A stretch of 64,000 bases of DNA from Schizochytrium sp. TIO01 (GCA_004764695.1 SMSO01000032.1:890501-954500), one strand, 5' to 3'; shown: positions 22,508 to 36,336, counted from the stretch's first letter. A program made the numbers and translations. Notes: generated by a model not told the origin, from the letters alone.

Positions 22508-23601
22508 AGCACTTTCCGTCGATTAAAAAGAAATTAGAATCTCACTTGAAGGGCAAGGAGGAGTATATTCTCTCATGACTAAAGTTAAATTGGCACTAAT
22601 AGAGCACTTATCGATCGTAATTTTGGTTTGTTTGTTGAGAAATGAAATGTAAGAAACCTCAGAAGCATTGCAATGTAAGAAGGGTAAATTGGTGGTTGAG
22701 TCAGGAGATATCGAAGAGAAGTGACCCCGCCAATATGATACTGGACGGTGGGGTTGTATGATTGTGGAAAATCATTTCTCCCTTTAGCCTGAGCAATGCA
22801 GCCAACGAACCCCACTGTAAGAGCATCAGAATTATGTAATTACCTACGTCTTCTTCATCATTTTAGCACTCTTCTTATGGGATACTGAATTGAAAGCGGA
22901 GTCGTAATTATCAGCTTTACCTGTTCGCTGGGTCCTTGTTTATGAAACCAGCAACTTTATAATGCAATCATAGTAGGTAGTAATCGATGTAGTGCAATGT
23001 TCAAAAGCACCCATCACCATCACAGTCAGCACCATCAGAGCTGCCTTTGGGGAAACTCGTCAAATTCGTAAATTTGCAATGGCTACAAACTGAATTTTGG
23101 AATTTGCGCAGCATGCAGTGCTGCTTTGGCATATTCTCATGCTCCATTTTGTGATGGAGCTATTTGATTGTAAATCGGCGAATGCAGAAATCCCTGTTCT
23201 GTAAGCATATATAAAAAACGGAGATGTGGACCTTTGATGCTCATACTTGCAGTATCCTGTACGGCGCCTCAAAATCAAATCGTCGAATCGTTGCAAAGCA
23301 TTGTGAGGACTTTGACTCTGCACGTTGATAGAACGCTTGAGGCTTGTAGTTTCTCAGTTAAGACTTATTGCAAACTTGAAATTATCTGTGATTGGGCGAT
23401 TTTCTCAGTTCTGCTATGTTCTTGTAAGTCACAATGGCTTTATCCTACACATGAAGTCATCGTATGCTCGTAAAAGTCCTGCAACCAATAGTTCTGGTAG
23501 GAAAGCACTAGATTCTCGCGCAGCTTCAAATATCAATTGGAATTGCCTTCAATTTTAATATCCTAGACCAAATGTGAAATATTGTATTGTTGCAGAAACA
23601 T
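22508..23601. other. Gene desert: noncoding
   Basis: Minus-strand frames at 22585-22815 and 23060-23323 are more protein-like than most here. The latter has a weak likeness to the 'RRSTSGY' stretch of copia RNase H, but not enough to call. Confidence 0.35.
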
Positions 23602-23615
23602 CACCAACCACCACC

Positions 23616-23653
<38 letters not shown>

Positions 23654-23665
23654 CAATAATAATAA
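23602..23665. repeat. (CAC)n(AAC)n(AAT)n compound triplet array
   Basis: Three triplet tracts pass one into another by single-base drift: CAC, then AAC, then AAT. Confidence 0.9.
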
Positions 23666-25430
23666 AAAGATAAACAAATAAAAGAACTAAGATGCCGGAA
23701 ATGTGGGGGCTACTGACTTCATAGTTTCCTTTCAGAAGGCGCTGAAAACCATGTATTATGTGTGAATATGAAATTGTCTTCGTGTGTCTCCGTCTCCGTT
23801 GAGGGTAAACTCCATGTTTATATTGAGCGGTATGTGCTTGCTGACCAGCAAGTGAGCAAGGCAAGCAGGCCTCGCCAATCCCTAAATGTGCTTTTAGATC
23901 TCTCCTCATGAATCAGCAGGAGGCCTGATTTTGAGGTTTTTGTCCTATATTCACCTCTACTACTTATGATAGCCACAAGAGGAAAAGAAAAAGGAATAGA
24001 ACAAGAGACTGCAATATTGCATAAACAGAGTACCCTTCATTCGCTTCTCTCTTCTCGACCGCTCATTCTGTTGTCGAAAAGTGTATTAGTTTACGACTAA
24101 TATCATGAGATTTCTTCCTAGAAAGTTTCTCAACTTGAAACGACTTCTTCGATACACTTGCAAGCGTTAGCAAAATTAGACGATCACTATTAAATAATTT
24201 TTAAAATAAAAATAAAAATGTGAGCGCATTAATTGAAATAGGACAGCACTAAATTCTCCAGCTGTTAAAAGACATCCTCTTCATTCCTTTTTTCTGTATT
24301 TTTCTGTTGCGAAATTTAATTACATCGCCCCGCCGTATAACCGTATAATAGCAATACTGCTAATAGACTTAGCACGGTGGAGGAATAGATTTAACCATTG
24401 GAAGAAGGTCTCCACAATCTCTTTTTGATTTATTCATCTAGCAATTAGTCCTCAAAAGTTCCTACTAGTCAAACACCTAAACCGATTCTTTCGAAATATG
24501 GTACTTCTAATATTATTATCAGCTATAGTTATTCTTTTAAAGAAAAGAGGGAAAAAAAGAAGAGATAGAATAGCCACGATAGGCTTTTGATGGGTGAACG
24601 TGGCTTTTCATCATGAGGCGTCTACCTACCGCAGCGTGCCTAGATTTGCAGTCTGGCTGAGTTACATACCAGCGACACCTTTGAACTTCTAAGAAGTTTC
24701 AGAGTGGTGCATGTCTTTTATCTCTTCTTGCTTTGCAGCCATGATGATCGATGACCTGCGTGCTCGAGTCCTTGTCTGATCAACCAGCCACCTCTAATTT
24801 CCAGTTTTCGACCACGAATCGTTTTATTTCGAATAGATTAAAACCTTCCCTTCAATAGTATTCAAAATGAAGAGAACCTCACTTTCTTTCTCTTTTTCTT
24901 TTTTTCTGCATTAGTTTTTATTTTCGAAATGAGGTGTCCGTGTCCTTTGAATGTAAAGATTCTTTTTAAGATAAAGGACTATAGTTAGAAGTTCGTTTCT
25001 TTTGTTGATATTGATATCGAAGGGGGAAAAGAGTAAAGTAGAGTAAACATTGATTATCCGTAGGTGGGACCAGGCCTGTGCAGGAGAAATAAAAGAATGC
25101 AAAAGGACTTTTCCTCGAGAAGCCCTCACGAGGGATCCTTTCGATTTCGAGTCAAAACATCTCCGCTGCAGCTCATTACATTAGTAGTGGCACTGCTGCT
25201 CAACGTGGAAGCAAGCCCCAGCTGTTTGCGAGAGCAGCCTCAAGAAATCAGATTTTCCTTAAGGTTCCCTCAAACCTAATCTTTCAAGGAAGCGACCCTG
25301 AGCCTGAGTTGTTGTCCTCAGTCCAAACAAATCACTAAAATTCAATTCCCAGAGTCAGCCATTCGATCTTCAACAATTTGAAGACAAAGCTTTACTCTCT
25401 TCAAACCAGACAGAGATCTCTCCTCTCTCG
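23666..25430. other. Gene desert: noncoding
   Basis: AT-rich, no supported ORF. An AT block lies at 24195-24225. Confidence 0.45.
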
Positions 25431-25457
25431 TCAATCGATCAATCGATCAATCAATCG

Positions 25458-25506
<49 letters not shown>

Positions 25507-25515
25507 CCAACCAAT
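25431..25515. repeat. (AATC)n/(GATC) tetranucleotide array
   Basis: About 20 TCAA-type units, the first few alternating CGAT and CAAT. A (CATC)n array follows at about 25599-25624. Confidence 0.9.
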
Positions 25516-25688
25516 TTGTCTTTTCCATCGATCTTTCCGCGTGGAATTAGGTACCTACCTTTTAGGAGTCCCTGACGAGTGGGGCTTTTGAAAGCACTCA
25601 TCCATCCATCCATCCATCCATTCAATCAGTTAGTCGATCAGCTTTGCTTTGGCGCAGGTTTCATTCTCTCTTGTCAAGTTCTCAAGTT

Positions 25689-25689
<1 letters not shown>

Positions 25690-25719
<30 letters not shown>

Positions 25720-25753
25720 AAGAAGAAGAAGAAGAAGAAGAAGAAGAAGAAGA
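25690..25753. repeat. (AAG)n triplet array
   Basis: About 21 uninterrupted AAG units. This creates long poly-Arg, poly-Lys or, on the other strand, poly-Phe frames that are not genes. Confidence 0.95.
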
Positions 25754-25879
25754 TCCGATTCCTGCCAGGGCCAGCAGGCGGATCCACGAGAAAGCGAGAG
25801 AGTAGAGCAGCCTCACGCACTACAAGCCAGCCCGAAGACGTAGGTCCTTCTGCGTTCCATAAACTCGTACCGCCTGCTC

Positions 25880-25912
<33 letters not shown>

Positions 25913-25915
25913 CAG
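25880..25915. repeat. (CCTG)n tetranucleotide array
   Basis: Eight to nine CTGC/CCTG units. Confidence 0.9.
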
Positions 25916-26643
25916 GAGCGAGAACACATGTTGGCACAGGAAACAGAGAAGGTGGACCGCTTGTTCGCTTTTCTCTCTCGTCCTGGATTTCCTTTTTTCT
26001 TTTTTTCGAATTCAAGTTCTTTCTCTGCCGCCGTCTATCTCTATTGCCTCTCTCTCGTAGCTGTCTAAGAAGAGATTGAGGAAGGGTCAGCAATGAGCGC
26101 GAAGAAGAGGGGCTGTTGAAAGTTTTGCCGCGTGTTTGATGGATCGTAGTCGCGGAAAAGGAAGGGGAGAAATCAAAGAAAGCCTCGGTTGGAAGAGCAA
26201 AGCTGCGCACGTCCTGTTCGGGTGCTGGCCGAAGAAGCCAAGAGTCCGCAGACAGAGCGGCGCACTCTGCAGTGGAGAGAAGCGGGGAGGAAGAAGCTAC
26301 GGATGGGGGTGGATGGGTTGGCTATAACTGTATTGTTAGAATCGATGGTTTCTTCGAGGCCTTGGCAAGCAAGTTTCTCTAATTTTGATAAATCTAGCCC
26401 TCTTCATTTGAATTTTCAAGTTAGGCAACGATTCATTTTAATTGAAATTATGAAGCTACTTTTAAAAAATCAAACATAGAAAGGCGGTACAGAATCGTTA
26501 GCACTCATTTCTATCCAAGAAAAGGAAGAGTCGGAAACAACTAAGTAGGTACTCGCCCACGAAAGGGAAATAACAGAAACATGAAGAAGAAAAACAGAAA
26601 GAGAAGGAAAACAAGAAGAATGAATGGGTTGGTTGAATTGATC

Positions 26644-26776
26644 AGTGAGTGAGTGAGTGAGTAAGTGAGCGAGTGACTGACTGAATGAATGTTTGATTGA
26701 TTGATTGACTGAGTGAGTGAGTGGGTGAGTGGGTGAGTGAGTTAGTAAGAGACAGACAGACAGAGAGAGAGAGCGA
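26644..26776. repeat. (GAGT)n/(GATT)n compound array
   Basis: Imperfect tetramers drift through GAGT, GACT, GAAT, GATT, GGGT and finally GACA/GA. The array is a chain of point-mutated relatives of one unit. Confidence 0.9.
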
Positions 26777-26966
26777 CACTCTCGTTTATAAATGAGTAAG
26801 AGGCAGAAACACTTGTTTCTGGCGGATTTCCTTTCAAATATTTCGAATTTTGATTCAAAAAATTAAAAATCTTTGGTAGTTCTTCCCTCCTCTTAATCAA
26901 GTCCTGATCTTCCGATATCGTGAGTGAGAGCTAAAGGATCCACCGTCTACTTTTTTTTAAGTGTTT

Positions 26967-26972
26967 TGCTGC

Positions 26973-27004
<32 letters not shown>

Positions 27005-27045
27005 ATGATAATGATAATGATGATGATAACGATGATGATAAGGAT
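26967..27045. repeat. (CTG)n(ATG)n compound triplet array
   Basis: About nine CTG units run directly into ATG and ATGATA units. Confidence 0.9.
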
Positions 27046-27789
27046 GCCATCCACGATACAAGCGGCCCAAAATGCTCGCGTAATTAGACCGTCTACTGCC
27101 TCTCAGAAGTAAAAGGGGCCGTTGGTTTAATAACGAGCTCCGCCAAACAGAGTGCGAGCAGAATCCTCTCTGCTCGGAAAGAGAAAAGAGAAAGCGAGGC
27201 TACGCTTGCAATGAATTATGAACTGACTCACACCTGGAGACTGACTATCTGCATGTCTATCTTATCTAACTTATTATACTGTCCCTCTGCCTTTGGAGAA
27301 GAGTTTAGTTGCGCGCGAGAGCTTTCAGGGAGAATGGTGCTGTCAACTAATTCTCCGACAAAGGTTCTCTTCTACAAGCAAGTAATTTGATGCACTTTCT
27401 TTCGTTCTTGCGAAAAGCAGGGCTCGGAAATGCGAATTGGCTTGGACCTCGGTCTCCAATGCTGCGAGAACGCGCTCAAATTGGAGCGAGTCTCGAAGTC
27501 CTCGCGGCTCTAACCACTTCGACGCGAAGACTTGGCTGAGCTCGAAGATGAATCAATCAATCAATCACCATCATAAGAAGAAGAAGAAGAGGCAAAGACA
27601 AACTCTCTCTCCAAGAGCGTGGCTTATCTTTCTTTCGAAGACCATGCCCAATCCTGGAAACCCATCGAAAAAGAAGACGGCATTCTAACAGCGGCGCTTA
27701 TCATCATGGCCCGCGCCACGGCGGCAATCGCTCCTCCCCGCTCGTGGTGTCCTTCACCCTCGCTGCTTTGTTTCCGTTTCTTCCTCTCA

Positions 27790-27816
27790 CTGCTGCTGCT
27801 GCTGCTGCTGCTGCTG
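27790..27816. repeat. (CTG)n array
   Basis: Nine CTG units. Confidence 0.9.
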
Positions 27817-29841
27817 ATGGTCCTCGAGTGACTTGCGGTTTCTTCCCGCCTTTGGTGGCAGCAGCCATACTCTTCAGGCCATCGAGCGAATTAAAAAAGG
27901 GCAAGTAAGCGCGCTTTTGAGGAAAGGCGCCTCGAGGCCTCCAGCACGAAGAGCTTCGTTCGTGGCTGCGTCCGAGTTTGTCCCAGACTGGCATGCACCC
28001 AACTAGCGAACTAACTAACTAACAAACTGAATAAACTTGGTTTGAAATTCAAGCAGTAAACTTAATTTAAAAAAATAAATCTTAAAAATAGATTATAAAA
28101 ACAACCAACTCGCTAAATAACGAGCTAGATCAATGCTGAGAACAGGCGAACTTGAGAGCATGAGTGAAGGAAGAGAAGCCGCTCTGAGACCAACTATCTC
28201 ACTCTGTCTGTACCTGTAAGCCGATTGGTATGGATGGGCTGAAAGTCAGTTCTGCATCGATCGACGGAGTTTTCGTGTAGATAAAAGAAGGAGGCAGAGC
28301 AGTTAATTGGCTCTATCGCATTCCATCCATTGCGACGCTGCGTCCATCGCACACAGAAGAGTGCATGCATGCATGCATCCATGGCATGGCATCGCATCGC
28401 GGCGCTTCGCGTGGCGTGGCGTGCGTGAGGTGGCGTTGCTCTCGGCAAGCCAGTGCCGGACGAGGCGAGACGAGACGTATTGACCTCGTCCAGGCAGTGC
28501 GCGTGGCACGCCACGGGGACGGCGAGGGATACGCCAGCGGCAAGAAAACATACAGAGGTACTATGCACATGAGGCCCGTGGCTGCTTCGTTTCCTTCTCA
28601 TTTTCCTTCTCTCTTTTGTTTCATTATTGTTAGTTTAATCCACCGTTGATATGCGGCGTAGTGGTACCGTTTTGGCTGAGTGGCACTTACTTACTCTGTC
28701 TAAGAATGTTTTTTAATTTAAATAGAATTATATAGATATAAATAACACATTTACAATAAGATGAAAAAACTATTAATCATAAAAAGGGTTTGATGGTAGA
28801 GTCTTCCAGCGGAGACTCACTCGACCTGTACCTTAACCAGATGTAGCTAACTATAGGCGGAAAAGGAAAAGGAGATGCTGAAGCTTCCATTTTAAGCACC
28901 ATCAGAGCAGGCAGACCGAATAACTCCGATGGCAGAATTCCCTCTCTCTTTATAAAGGAAGCATTGAGCTCGCAAGTGGCTCAGCGCAAAGCGAGGAAAC
29001 AGGATGCCAGCATCTATCTGTTGTAGTCCCTGCACTGCGATTTACTTACCGCTCATAACTCATGATACTGTAAGTTCTGCGCATACACTCGGCAAAAGGA
29101 GGAGGGGAAAGTAAACTTATTATTAAAGAAATAAAGAGAGGGAGGGAGGGTCTTCTTCTTCTTCTCCACGAACAGTGATCCACTCTTTCTAAAACAAACT
29201 ATATATTAAAACATCACTCTTTTCTCCCCTTTCATAACATAGCAGTGGTATGCAGAACTTCCTCCTGGAGTTAACTCAAACATGCGCAAGCATTAGCAGG
29301 GAAAGTACTCAAGGCGCTACAGCCGACTAACCCCACAAGTAGTAGCGCCAGCGGCGTTTGATCCGGCTGGAAAGCAAGACAGTTCAAATAGCTGGAGCAA
29401 ACAACTGACTTTCCTGAGGCCGTGATCTCTCCAGCGGCGGTTGGTCTCTCCATCTCTCTCCCTCTCTCTGTCTGTCTGTCTGTTTCTCTCGAGTCGAGTC
29501 TCCTGCGCTGCAGAGCGCCTTCTGCTCAAACGCGAGAGAGAAGCGACGGATGCAGCCATGGAGCGAGCGAGAGAAACAAGAAAGCTCTAGCTGGAAAGAG
29601 ACAGACACGACACGGGCTCCAGCACTTTGCAAACCGACCGATCCCTGTAAATGCGGTGTTGATTATACATGACGGTTGTAAAGAAAGAGAGGCGGCTTTT
29701 ACGAGCGGCACCCGCGAGTGCTTGTACTTTTGGGGCGCTTCGATCGTTTCTCTCCTCACCGAGTCTGCTCCAGCCGAGGCTTCCCCGACAGCGTGCGCCC
29801 TTCCCGCCTCGACAGTCGCGAAGCAGGCTGGGAAAGGAAGA
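27817..29841. other. Gene desert: noncoding
   Basis: GCATGCATGCATGC and GGCATGGCATCGCATCGC-type simple sequence at about 28360-28410; AT-rich blocks at 28055-28105 and 28700-28790. No supported gene. Confidence 0.45.
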
Positions 29842-29916
29842 AACGAACGAACGAACGAACGAATGAATGAATGAATGAATGAATGAATGAATGAATGAAT
29901 GAATGAATGAATGAAT
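29842..29916. repeat. (GAAC)n(GAAT)n tetranucleotide array
   Basis: About five GAAC units convert to about 13 GAAT units. The complementary strand reads out as Ser-Phe-Ile-His repeats in all frames, which explains several long false ORFs. Confidence 0.95.
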
Positions 29917-30294
29917 GGAGAGAGCGGAGAGGAAGAGGACGTCGAAAACCAATTAATTCTGCGCAGCGAATCGCAAAAACCGAGGATAAACGCAACTCCT
30001 CCCTCACCATCCAAGATATGTATGATGTGTGTGTATGTATGTACACAGTGTATCCTGGCTTTCCTTCCGCTCGAAAGTAGTAGCGCTTGGAAGGCATTCG
30101 CGGAGGAAGGACATCGGCACTTCTGGAACGCTGTGGAGCTCTAGGGAGATGCAAGACGACCCCTGCTGTGGCTTGGACGCAGCCTCTTTTCCAAGCGCTG
30201 TCTGTCTCCGTCTCTCTGCGTCTGCGTCTGTCTTCTCACGCAGCCAACGAACTGACTCCAGGACCGGCAGAGCAAACCAGAGCGAGCGAACGAT

Positions 30295-30295
<1 letters not shown>

Positions 30296-30326
<31 letters not shown>
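30296..30326. repeat. (CAG)n array
   Basis: Ten CAG units. Confidence 0.9.
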
Positions 30327-30328
<2 letters not shown>

Positions 30329-33300
30329 TTCTTTCATCTACCACAAAAGATAGCGAAGCTGCCCTATCTTTTTTGAACATTTTTGAGCACCGTCAGTGCG
30401 AAGTGAGGGACAATCCACGCCTCTCTCCTGCTCCACCTCTCATCGTGATGCGGAAAGGAAGAAGAGAGCTAATGGGCCTTCTTTCTGCTGCCGAGGAGCG
30501 TGTAGTCAGTTTTACTGTTCCAACATATGCTCTCGCTGCTGGAGACTTGGAGAAAACCGGGATCCTCGAGAGGGAGTACGCGATAAACTGGTGCTCGAGA
30601 TGCCTACTGGGTCAGAAAAGAGAAAGCTCCCGGCGAAAGGTTTCTTGGACGTGCCTCCATCTCAAGCTCGCTCTAAGTCCCTCTCTTCTTCATCCACGAA
30701 AGTATATGGACGACTACCGCTACGACTAGTGGTAGTTTCTGTTTTTTTGTTTTTGTTTTTTTAAAAGAAAACATTAGAGTTAACAAAAGTTAACATCCTA
30801 AAGAATATGAATGATCTATACTACTTTTTATTTTTTTAATATTTGGAAAAGCTTGAAACGAAAACAGCTTGTGTGGTAATTAATTATATACTGCTTTATA
30901 AACACATGCCCTGAGAAGCTGCTCACTTGCCTCCATTCTCTTCGCCGCATAGTGACAATGGCTTTGCCGTCAAACGAGATTCACGGCACCTCTCTAGCTA
31001 GCTAGAGAATTGATCAAAGCCATCCCACCGCCGCTTCTGGATAGCCTTTGGCGCTCATCATTTCATTTTCGCGTGCAGCGTCCATATTCCAACCGCGCGC
31101 TGCAGTAAGTTTCCGACTTTGGGATGATGTGATTCATGAAGGAAGCCGCCGCCTCCACTACCAGCACTCCAGCAACCTGTGACGATGATCCTGTATCTTT
31201 CTATGCTGCAATTACTGTGTAGACGGTACCTGGTTGCCGGGTAATACTCTTGCATTTATTCACTGGTTTATTCACTCATTCATTTGCTTGCTTCTGTTTG
31301 TTTGTTTGTTTGTTTGTTGTTTGATTACAATCCCATAGTTACTTTTGATGATCTTCTTCTTCTTCTTCTTCGAGGTTGCCCAAGCAAGCAAGCAAAACGC
31401 GGCCAGGCTCCTCGGAGCTGGCTCGGTCGGCGGGGCTCGCACGGTGGTTTTAGAGACGGCCAGCGACGGACTTTGCATGGGCTTGGCTTGCTTGCGTTCC
31501 CTCATTTCCGCGGGCCGGGTCACCTGGCGAATTCCCTGACAAGCTAGCTAGCTCTAGGGCACTTGGATCGACCTTCCATCGGGCGTATTGAATGCCTACC
31601 GACCACCAGGCATCGCCGGGAATGGAATGGAATCGCCCGCAGACACACGCACACACGCGCTCTCCTCTCCGTCTTAGGCTTTCTCTATTCCTATTCATTC
31701 TGCCGTTGTCTCTCTCTGGGACTCAAGAAAGACCGCCTCGAAGTCGAGCGCTAGTTAGTTTTCATGGAGCAAAGCGAAAAGCTTCAGGGCAAGTGGCAAG
31801 CTAGCTAGCTAGCTTCCACAATTTCACAAGAAGAAGCGCCTGCGAAGAGGTTAGGTTTGTTGCTGTGATAGCAGGCAGGGAAAACATCTGTGAGCAGGAA
31901 ATAAATAAAATGCAGCTTAGTGGATGGGAAAGCAGAATGTAGGAAATAGTGCGTGGTCGGTCTCCTCTGCTGTTAGTTATTTCCGCGCTCCGCAACACTG
32001 ACGAGGAGGTGCCTAGCTAGCCGGCTAGCTATCATCGCTAGCTAGTCGCTTCTCTTCAGTTTTTCATGGGTTCTTCTTCTCATTTCGAAGTTCCTCTCTT
32101 TCATTCTCTTGCGATTTCTCCGAGCCCTACTTCCAACTGCTCACCTGGCGTGTTTTCTCTAAACTCTTCACTTCGCTTGCTTCGAACCCCTAGTTTCCTA
32201 CAGCTCCCTCACAGGAAGGAAGACCTGTTTTAATTGCAATAAAAGTATTTTAAAACGGAAGGATATTATTATTTACATTTTTTAAAATAATAAAATAAAA
32301 TAAAAATTATGCAGTTTCCTGGAAGAAACCGCGGCACATTTGCCACGATAGATAAATTGCCATTTTCTCGATTACTTCTTCCTCTTGAATATGTATGTAA
32401 TATTTGGAAGGTAGGAAGAAAGGAAGAAAGGCTTAACAAAAACAAATTACTCCCTAATATGATATATTATTATAAAATTAAAGTTTAAAAGAGAGAGAGA
32501 TGCTAACTTCTTCATGGCTCTTCCATTCTAATCGTTTATTTCGTATTAACTGTTTCGCAGGCAAGCTCCTTTCGAAAATAAGAAGCAGCCCATCATTTAA
32601 ATTAAAAATAAACAAATGTGAAAGGAAAGATATAACTTGGTTACAGTGATAAGATGAACTCAAACAGGCTGAACTAAGATCAGTCACTTTCGAGGATTCC
32701 TTTCGAAAGGCTAGAAAAACGTATTGGGGTTGATTTTGCTTGTTTTCATCTAAGTACTTGCATATCTCTACCACGCTCTAGAGACTCCATTCAACTTGCA
32801 GTGCCTTGGCTTGTTGTCATATTCATCGCACAATTCCTAAACCCCAACTTTTGGAATGATAGGCACAGAACACTAATCAGAATCTCAGAAGCAGTCGTGC
32901 GGAATTCTCCAGAGCTCTATGCGTTCGTGTAAAGCGAGGACCATTGATTGTATTGATCGCACAGGACTATGTTATTTAAGGCGTCCACTGCTCCAGATGA
33001 TGATATCTCAGGACGCAAACAAACTATCGATGATCTTCTCGTCGCTATTATGTCAAACAAAGTGGGGGGAGCATCGTGATCAACGAAGATAACGAAGCAA
33101 ACGTCTACCAACACCTATAGCAAGACGTAGGACCTTTCTCAAAGAACTCGATCTTCCAGAGCGCAGGGCGGGAAGGTAGGTGTGTGCTCAATTTCCGCTG
33201 TTGTTGTCCTTAGTCGCAACGCGCATCATTGCTGTCCCGAAGTAAGAGCAAAGGGGGGGAACTTTTGTGGAAAAGAAGCATTTTAGTTCACACTGATTTG

Positions 33301-36262
33301 ATTCTTGTAGTTCTCTTTTTTCATATTTAACCGTAATAAGTGATTGTGAATCACTTCGCAAATTTGAAGAAAAAATAAAGGGACCTCTTCTTCTCAACCC
33401 ACTTCCTTTTTTATTACTTTTTTAATAGTAAAGTTATTTATACTTTTTTTTAATATATAATAAATTATACTTGCTAAATTAAGATACACCATAAGAGTAT
33501 CTCGGCATAAAATTGCAATACTCGAAGAAAAAACGTTTTTTGTTTATTTTGAATAGTATAAAAATTCAAAACAATTAAAATATAAAGTTTTGCCGACTTG
33601 TATATTAAATTTTGTATTCTTTTTATCGTTCCCTTGAACAAAATGGTTCAAACGAAAGTGTGTTTAAAGGAAAAAAGATCTTAGGCTTCTCTGGGAGTAT
33701 CTCAAACTCTCATTGAAGCATGACTAAACTCTCGAAGCATCATTTAGTTTAGAGTCAAGTGATTGAAAACATGCCGCTGACTTTGCAAGCTTTCCACTTC
33801 TTCACTATCACGAATCGATGGCCAAGTCAGCCTCGATCTTAGAATTACACTAAATTATTCTCAGCCTTCCCCAGCAGCACCAGCAGCACCAGCAGCACCA
33901 GCACCAACTTCAGTTTTTCACTCATTGCGTATCCGGAAACCCTGAATGACATTCGGAAAGGCAGACGCGCCTACATAGGCGTCAGCTCGAGCACAAGAGC
34001 AGCAACGGAAGAACGCCAGTATCAGGCAAACCTGGGTAGCTACGCAAGTATCTCTAGCTAGCTAAGCTAGTAGCTTGGCAGGCGTGAACCGAATTCATGG
34101 ACGTCGGGATATCTCTCAGCTGATACAACAGACAATCCGATACCATTAGAAAGAATTCCATTCCTTGTTTAGACTAGACTGCCTGCTGCCTATGTTGGCC
34201 TATGGCTTTAGAAACCTGAAGAGGCATTCGCACAAGAATTGAATTTATAGGCACGTAGATCATACACCTCGCTCGGCTCTCCTGTAGGATTGAAATTGCG
34301 AACTCGAGAGGAACGTAAGTACAAACGCTTTGATCGCCAGAGAAAGAAATCACGATCGATCGCTTATTAATTCTACCTACATTCTTGGTTTCTCTGTCTG
34401 ATTGACTGACCTAACTCACTCACTCACTCACTGACTCACTCACCTCACTGACTCACTGACTCACCAATTAACTGCCTCCTCAGAGGCAGCTCGATGTTTG
34501 GAAATAATGAATTTATTTCACCCCATTCGTGCATAGTGGCTAGCTAGCTAGCTACGTAGCCGTGGGTAGTTATCATCGTTTGCCTTCATTCATTCCAGCA
34601 ACCAATCGTTCGGCCGCCCTGAGTCTTCAAAGTCCGCGCCGAAGTTATCGCTCATTCGGGTGAACCGGAGGTGTGACCAACTTGTTTCGCAGGGAAAACT
34701 TACTCCATCTATTGCTTACCCCACGGGAAGCTGGTCTTGGGTCTCTTCACAGAGGCATGGGGAAAGCGTTACATCATGATACATTTCATTTCGCTGGTTG
34801 TTAAAAAGAGTCTCTCTCGGCCTCTCAAACTCTTCGCAAAGCCACAGTGGTCCCTCTCTAAATAACCTCATTTCAAACATCCCCAACCCAAGGAGAAGAA
34901 ACTGACCTCATAGGAGACCTGGCATCCAAGGAAGCGCTCCGTGCCGGCGCTGGCACATTTTTTTAAAGAGGGAATAGGCGGCGATTTAGGAGGTAGTCTA
35001 CAAGACGTTCAAATCCCTCTGTTTTCCCTTTTTTACTTTAAAAATTAAAGCAAATTGTAAATATAAACATCAATACTTTTATTTCTGCTAGCTATTTATT
35101 GTTCTCTAGAGCTAGAAGAAAGAAGATTGTAGCGTTGGATGGAGAACTAGAGTAATAAGAACTGGACAAGGCCGAGACATTGGCAATCTTTTTGCTTTCA
35201 CGGGGTTTCTTTCTCTCTTTCTCTCTTTTTTTCTTTCTTTCTTTCTTTGCTTCACCGCTTTTTCTCTTCTTTTAAATATATAAAGAGCTATCCCTCATGG
35301 AGGCCCCTTTTGAGTGGGTTTTCCTGGCTCGCAACAACTTCGAAAGAGTAAATAACGTCGAGCCAGAACACCGCCTGTGAAGTGCGTCTGCTCAAAGAGG
35401 CTTTCGAAAGGCGTTGTGGTAGATGGTCTTCCGTTCTTTCACAAGCTCTCTGGATTACTTGGGTTTCCCGCTCGGCTCCTTCCGTGCAGTGCCCACCTTG
35501 CCAAGAGAAAGCACGTTCGAGTTCAAGTCTCCAACTCCAAGTTATAACAAGACGGATCGACCCGAGTTCACGCTGCTGGTTTTAGGCAAAATTTTCAAAT
35601 ATTAAAAGGAAAAAAAAAAACACGAAAATTATTGTATGCATATATATGCATAATGCAAAGAATCAATCTTAAAAAAAACTAATATTACGGATCACCCATA
35701 GGTAAAAGAAGAACTCAAAATCATGGGCAAAGGGCAAAAGCGAAAGGTAACTTTGGAGCTCCGATGATGAGATGGAAGCGGCCAATGAAAGTACGTGCCG
35801 CTTTATCTGCTTGATATGCTTTGCTGGCTGGCCCTCTCGACTCGCCGTCATCCGTGCGCGAGGATCTTCGGACGCTCGAGGTGCTGCAGACCTCCTTCTT
35901 AAAATACGCGGCTGAACTGATGAGATATTTGTGAAAGATAGTTTGTTTCACAGGTTGAAAACTGCAAGTGCCAAAATTACTAACCCAAAGAATCAGGGGC
36001 GAGGAGTTACCTGCTTCCACGGCGAGAAAAAGCAGAGGAATACTCCCTCGTCTCAGGATTACTGCGACAACCAGTCACTCACGAGACTGCCTGGAGCGAA
36101 GTAATTCAAGCATTTTTGCGTACACGGCCCCTCGTAATTGCAAGAAGTATCACAAAATACTTCCCCACGAATTCCACGGAACACCAAACTAAGAACACAG
36201 GCCTCTTCCGAGGGGAAGCTGACAAGTGCTGACAATCAAAAATGGATGAACGAACAAACATA
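30327..36262. other. Gene desert: noncoding with GCTA, GTTT, CAGCAC and ACTC repeats
   Basis: No conserved ORF. Contains (GTTT)n at 31296-31320; GCTAGCTA clusters at about 31000, 31545, 31800, 32015-32046, 34055 and 34545; CAGCAC repeats at 33870-33906; ACTC/ACTG tetramers at 34412-34475; CTTT repeats near 35205-35250. AT-rich blocks lie at 30755-30850, 32220-32305, 33410-33600, 35030-35065 and 35590-35690. Confidence 0.5.
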
Positions 36263-36336
36263 CAAAGTAAGCAACAAACAAAGTAAGCAACAAACAAAGT
36301 AAGCAACAAACAAAGTAAGCAACAAACAAAGTAAGC
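36263..36336. repeat. 16-bp minisatellite, about 4.5 copies
   Basis: The AAGTAAGC core starts at 36265, 36281, 36297, 36313 and 36329, exactly 16 bp apart, with CAACAAAC between. The minus strand therefore encodes a spurious repeated Leu-Phe-Val-Ala-Tyr-type peptide. Confidence 0.9.

Noticed and set aside
23060-23323. Possible second copia RNase H fragment (minus strand, QRSTSPFFIYAYRTGIS)
   Set aside because: A faint likeness to 'RRSTSGY.F.....IS', but the surrounding motifs (the preceding Asp-Ala-Asp and following SSTEAE) are missing, so it is too weak to call.
25674-26210. 178-aa minus-strand frame with poly-Phe
   Set aside because: The poly-Phe is the complement of the (AAG)n array; the rest has no recognisable sequence.
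29526-30014. 162-aa minus-strand frame and its overlapping relatives
   Set aside because: The Phe-Ile-His-Ser repeat is the GAAT array read backwards; all three frames stay open through it.
32160-32200. Possible tRNA B-box (GGTTCGAAG on the minus strand)
   Set aside because: No matching A-box or cloverleaf could be drawn around it; the other TTCGA words in the window failed likewise.
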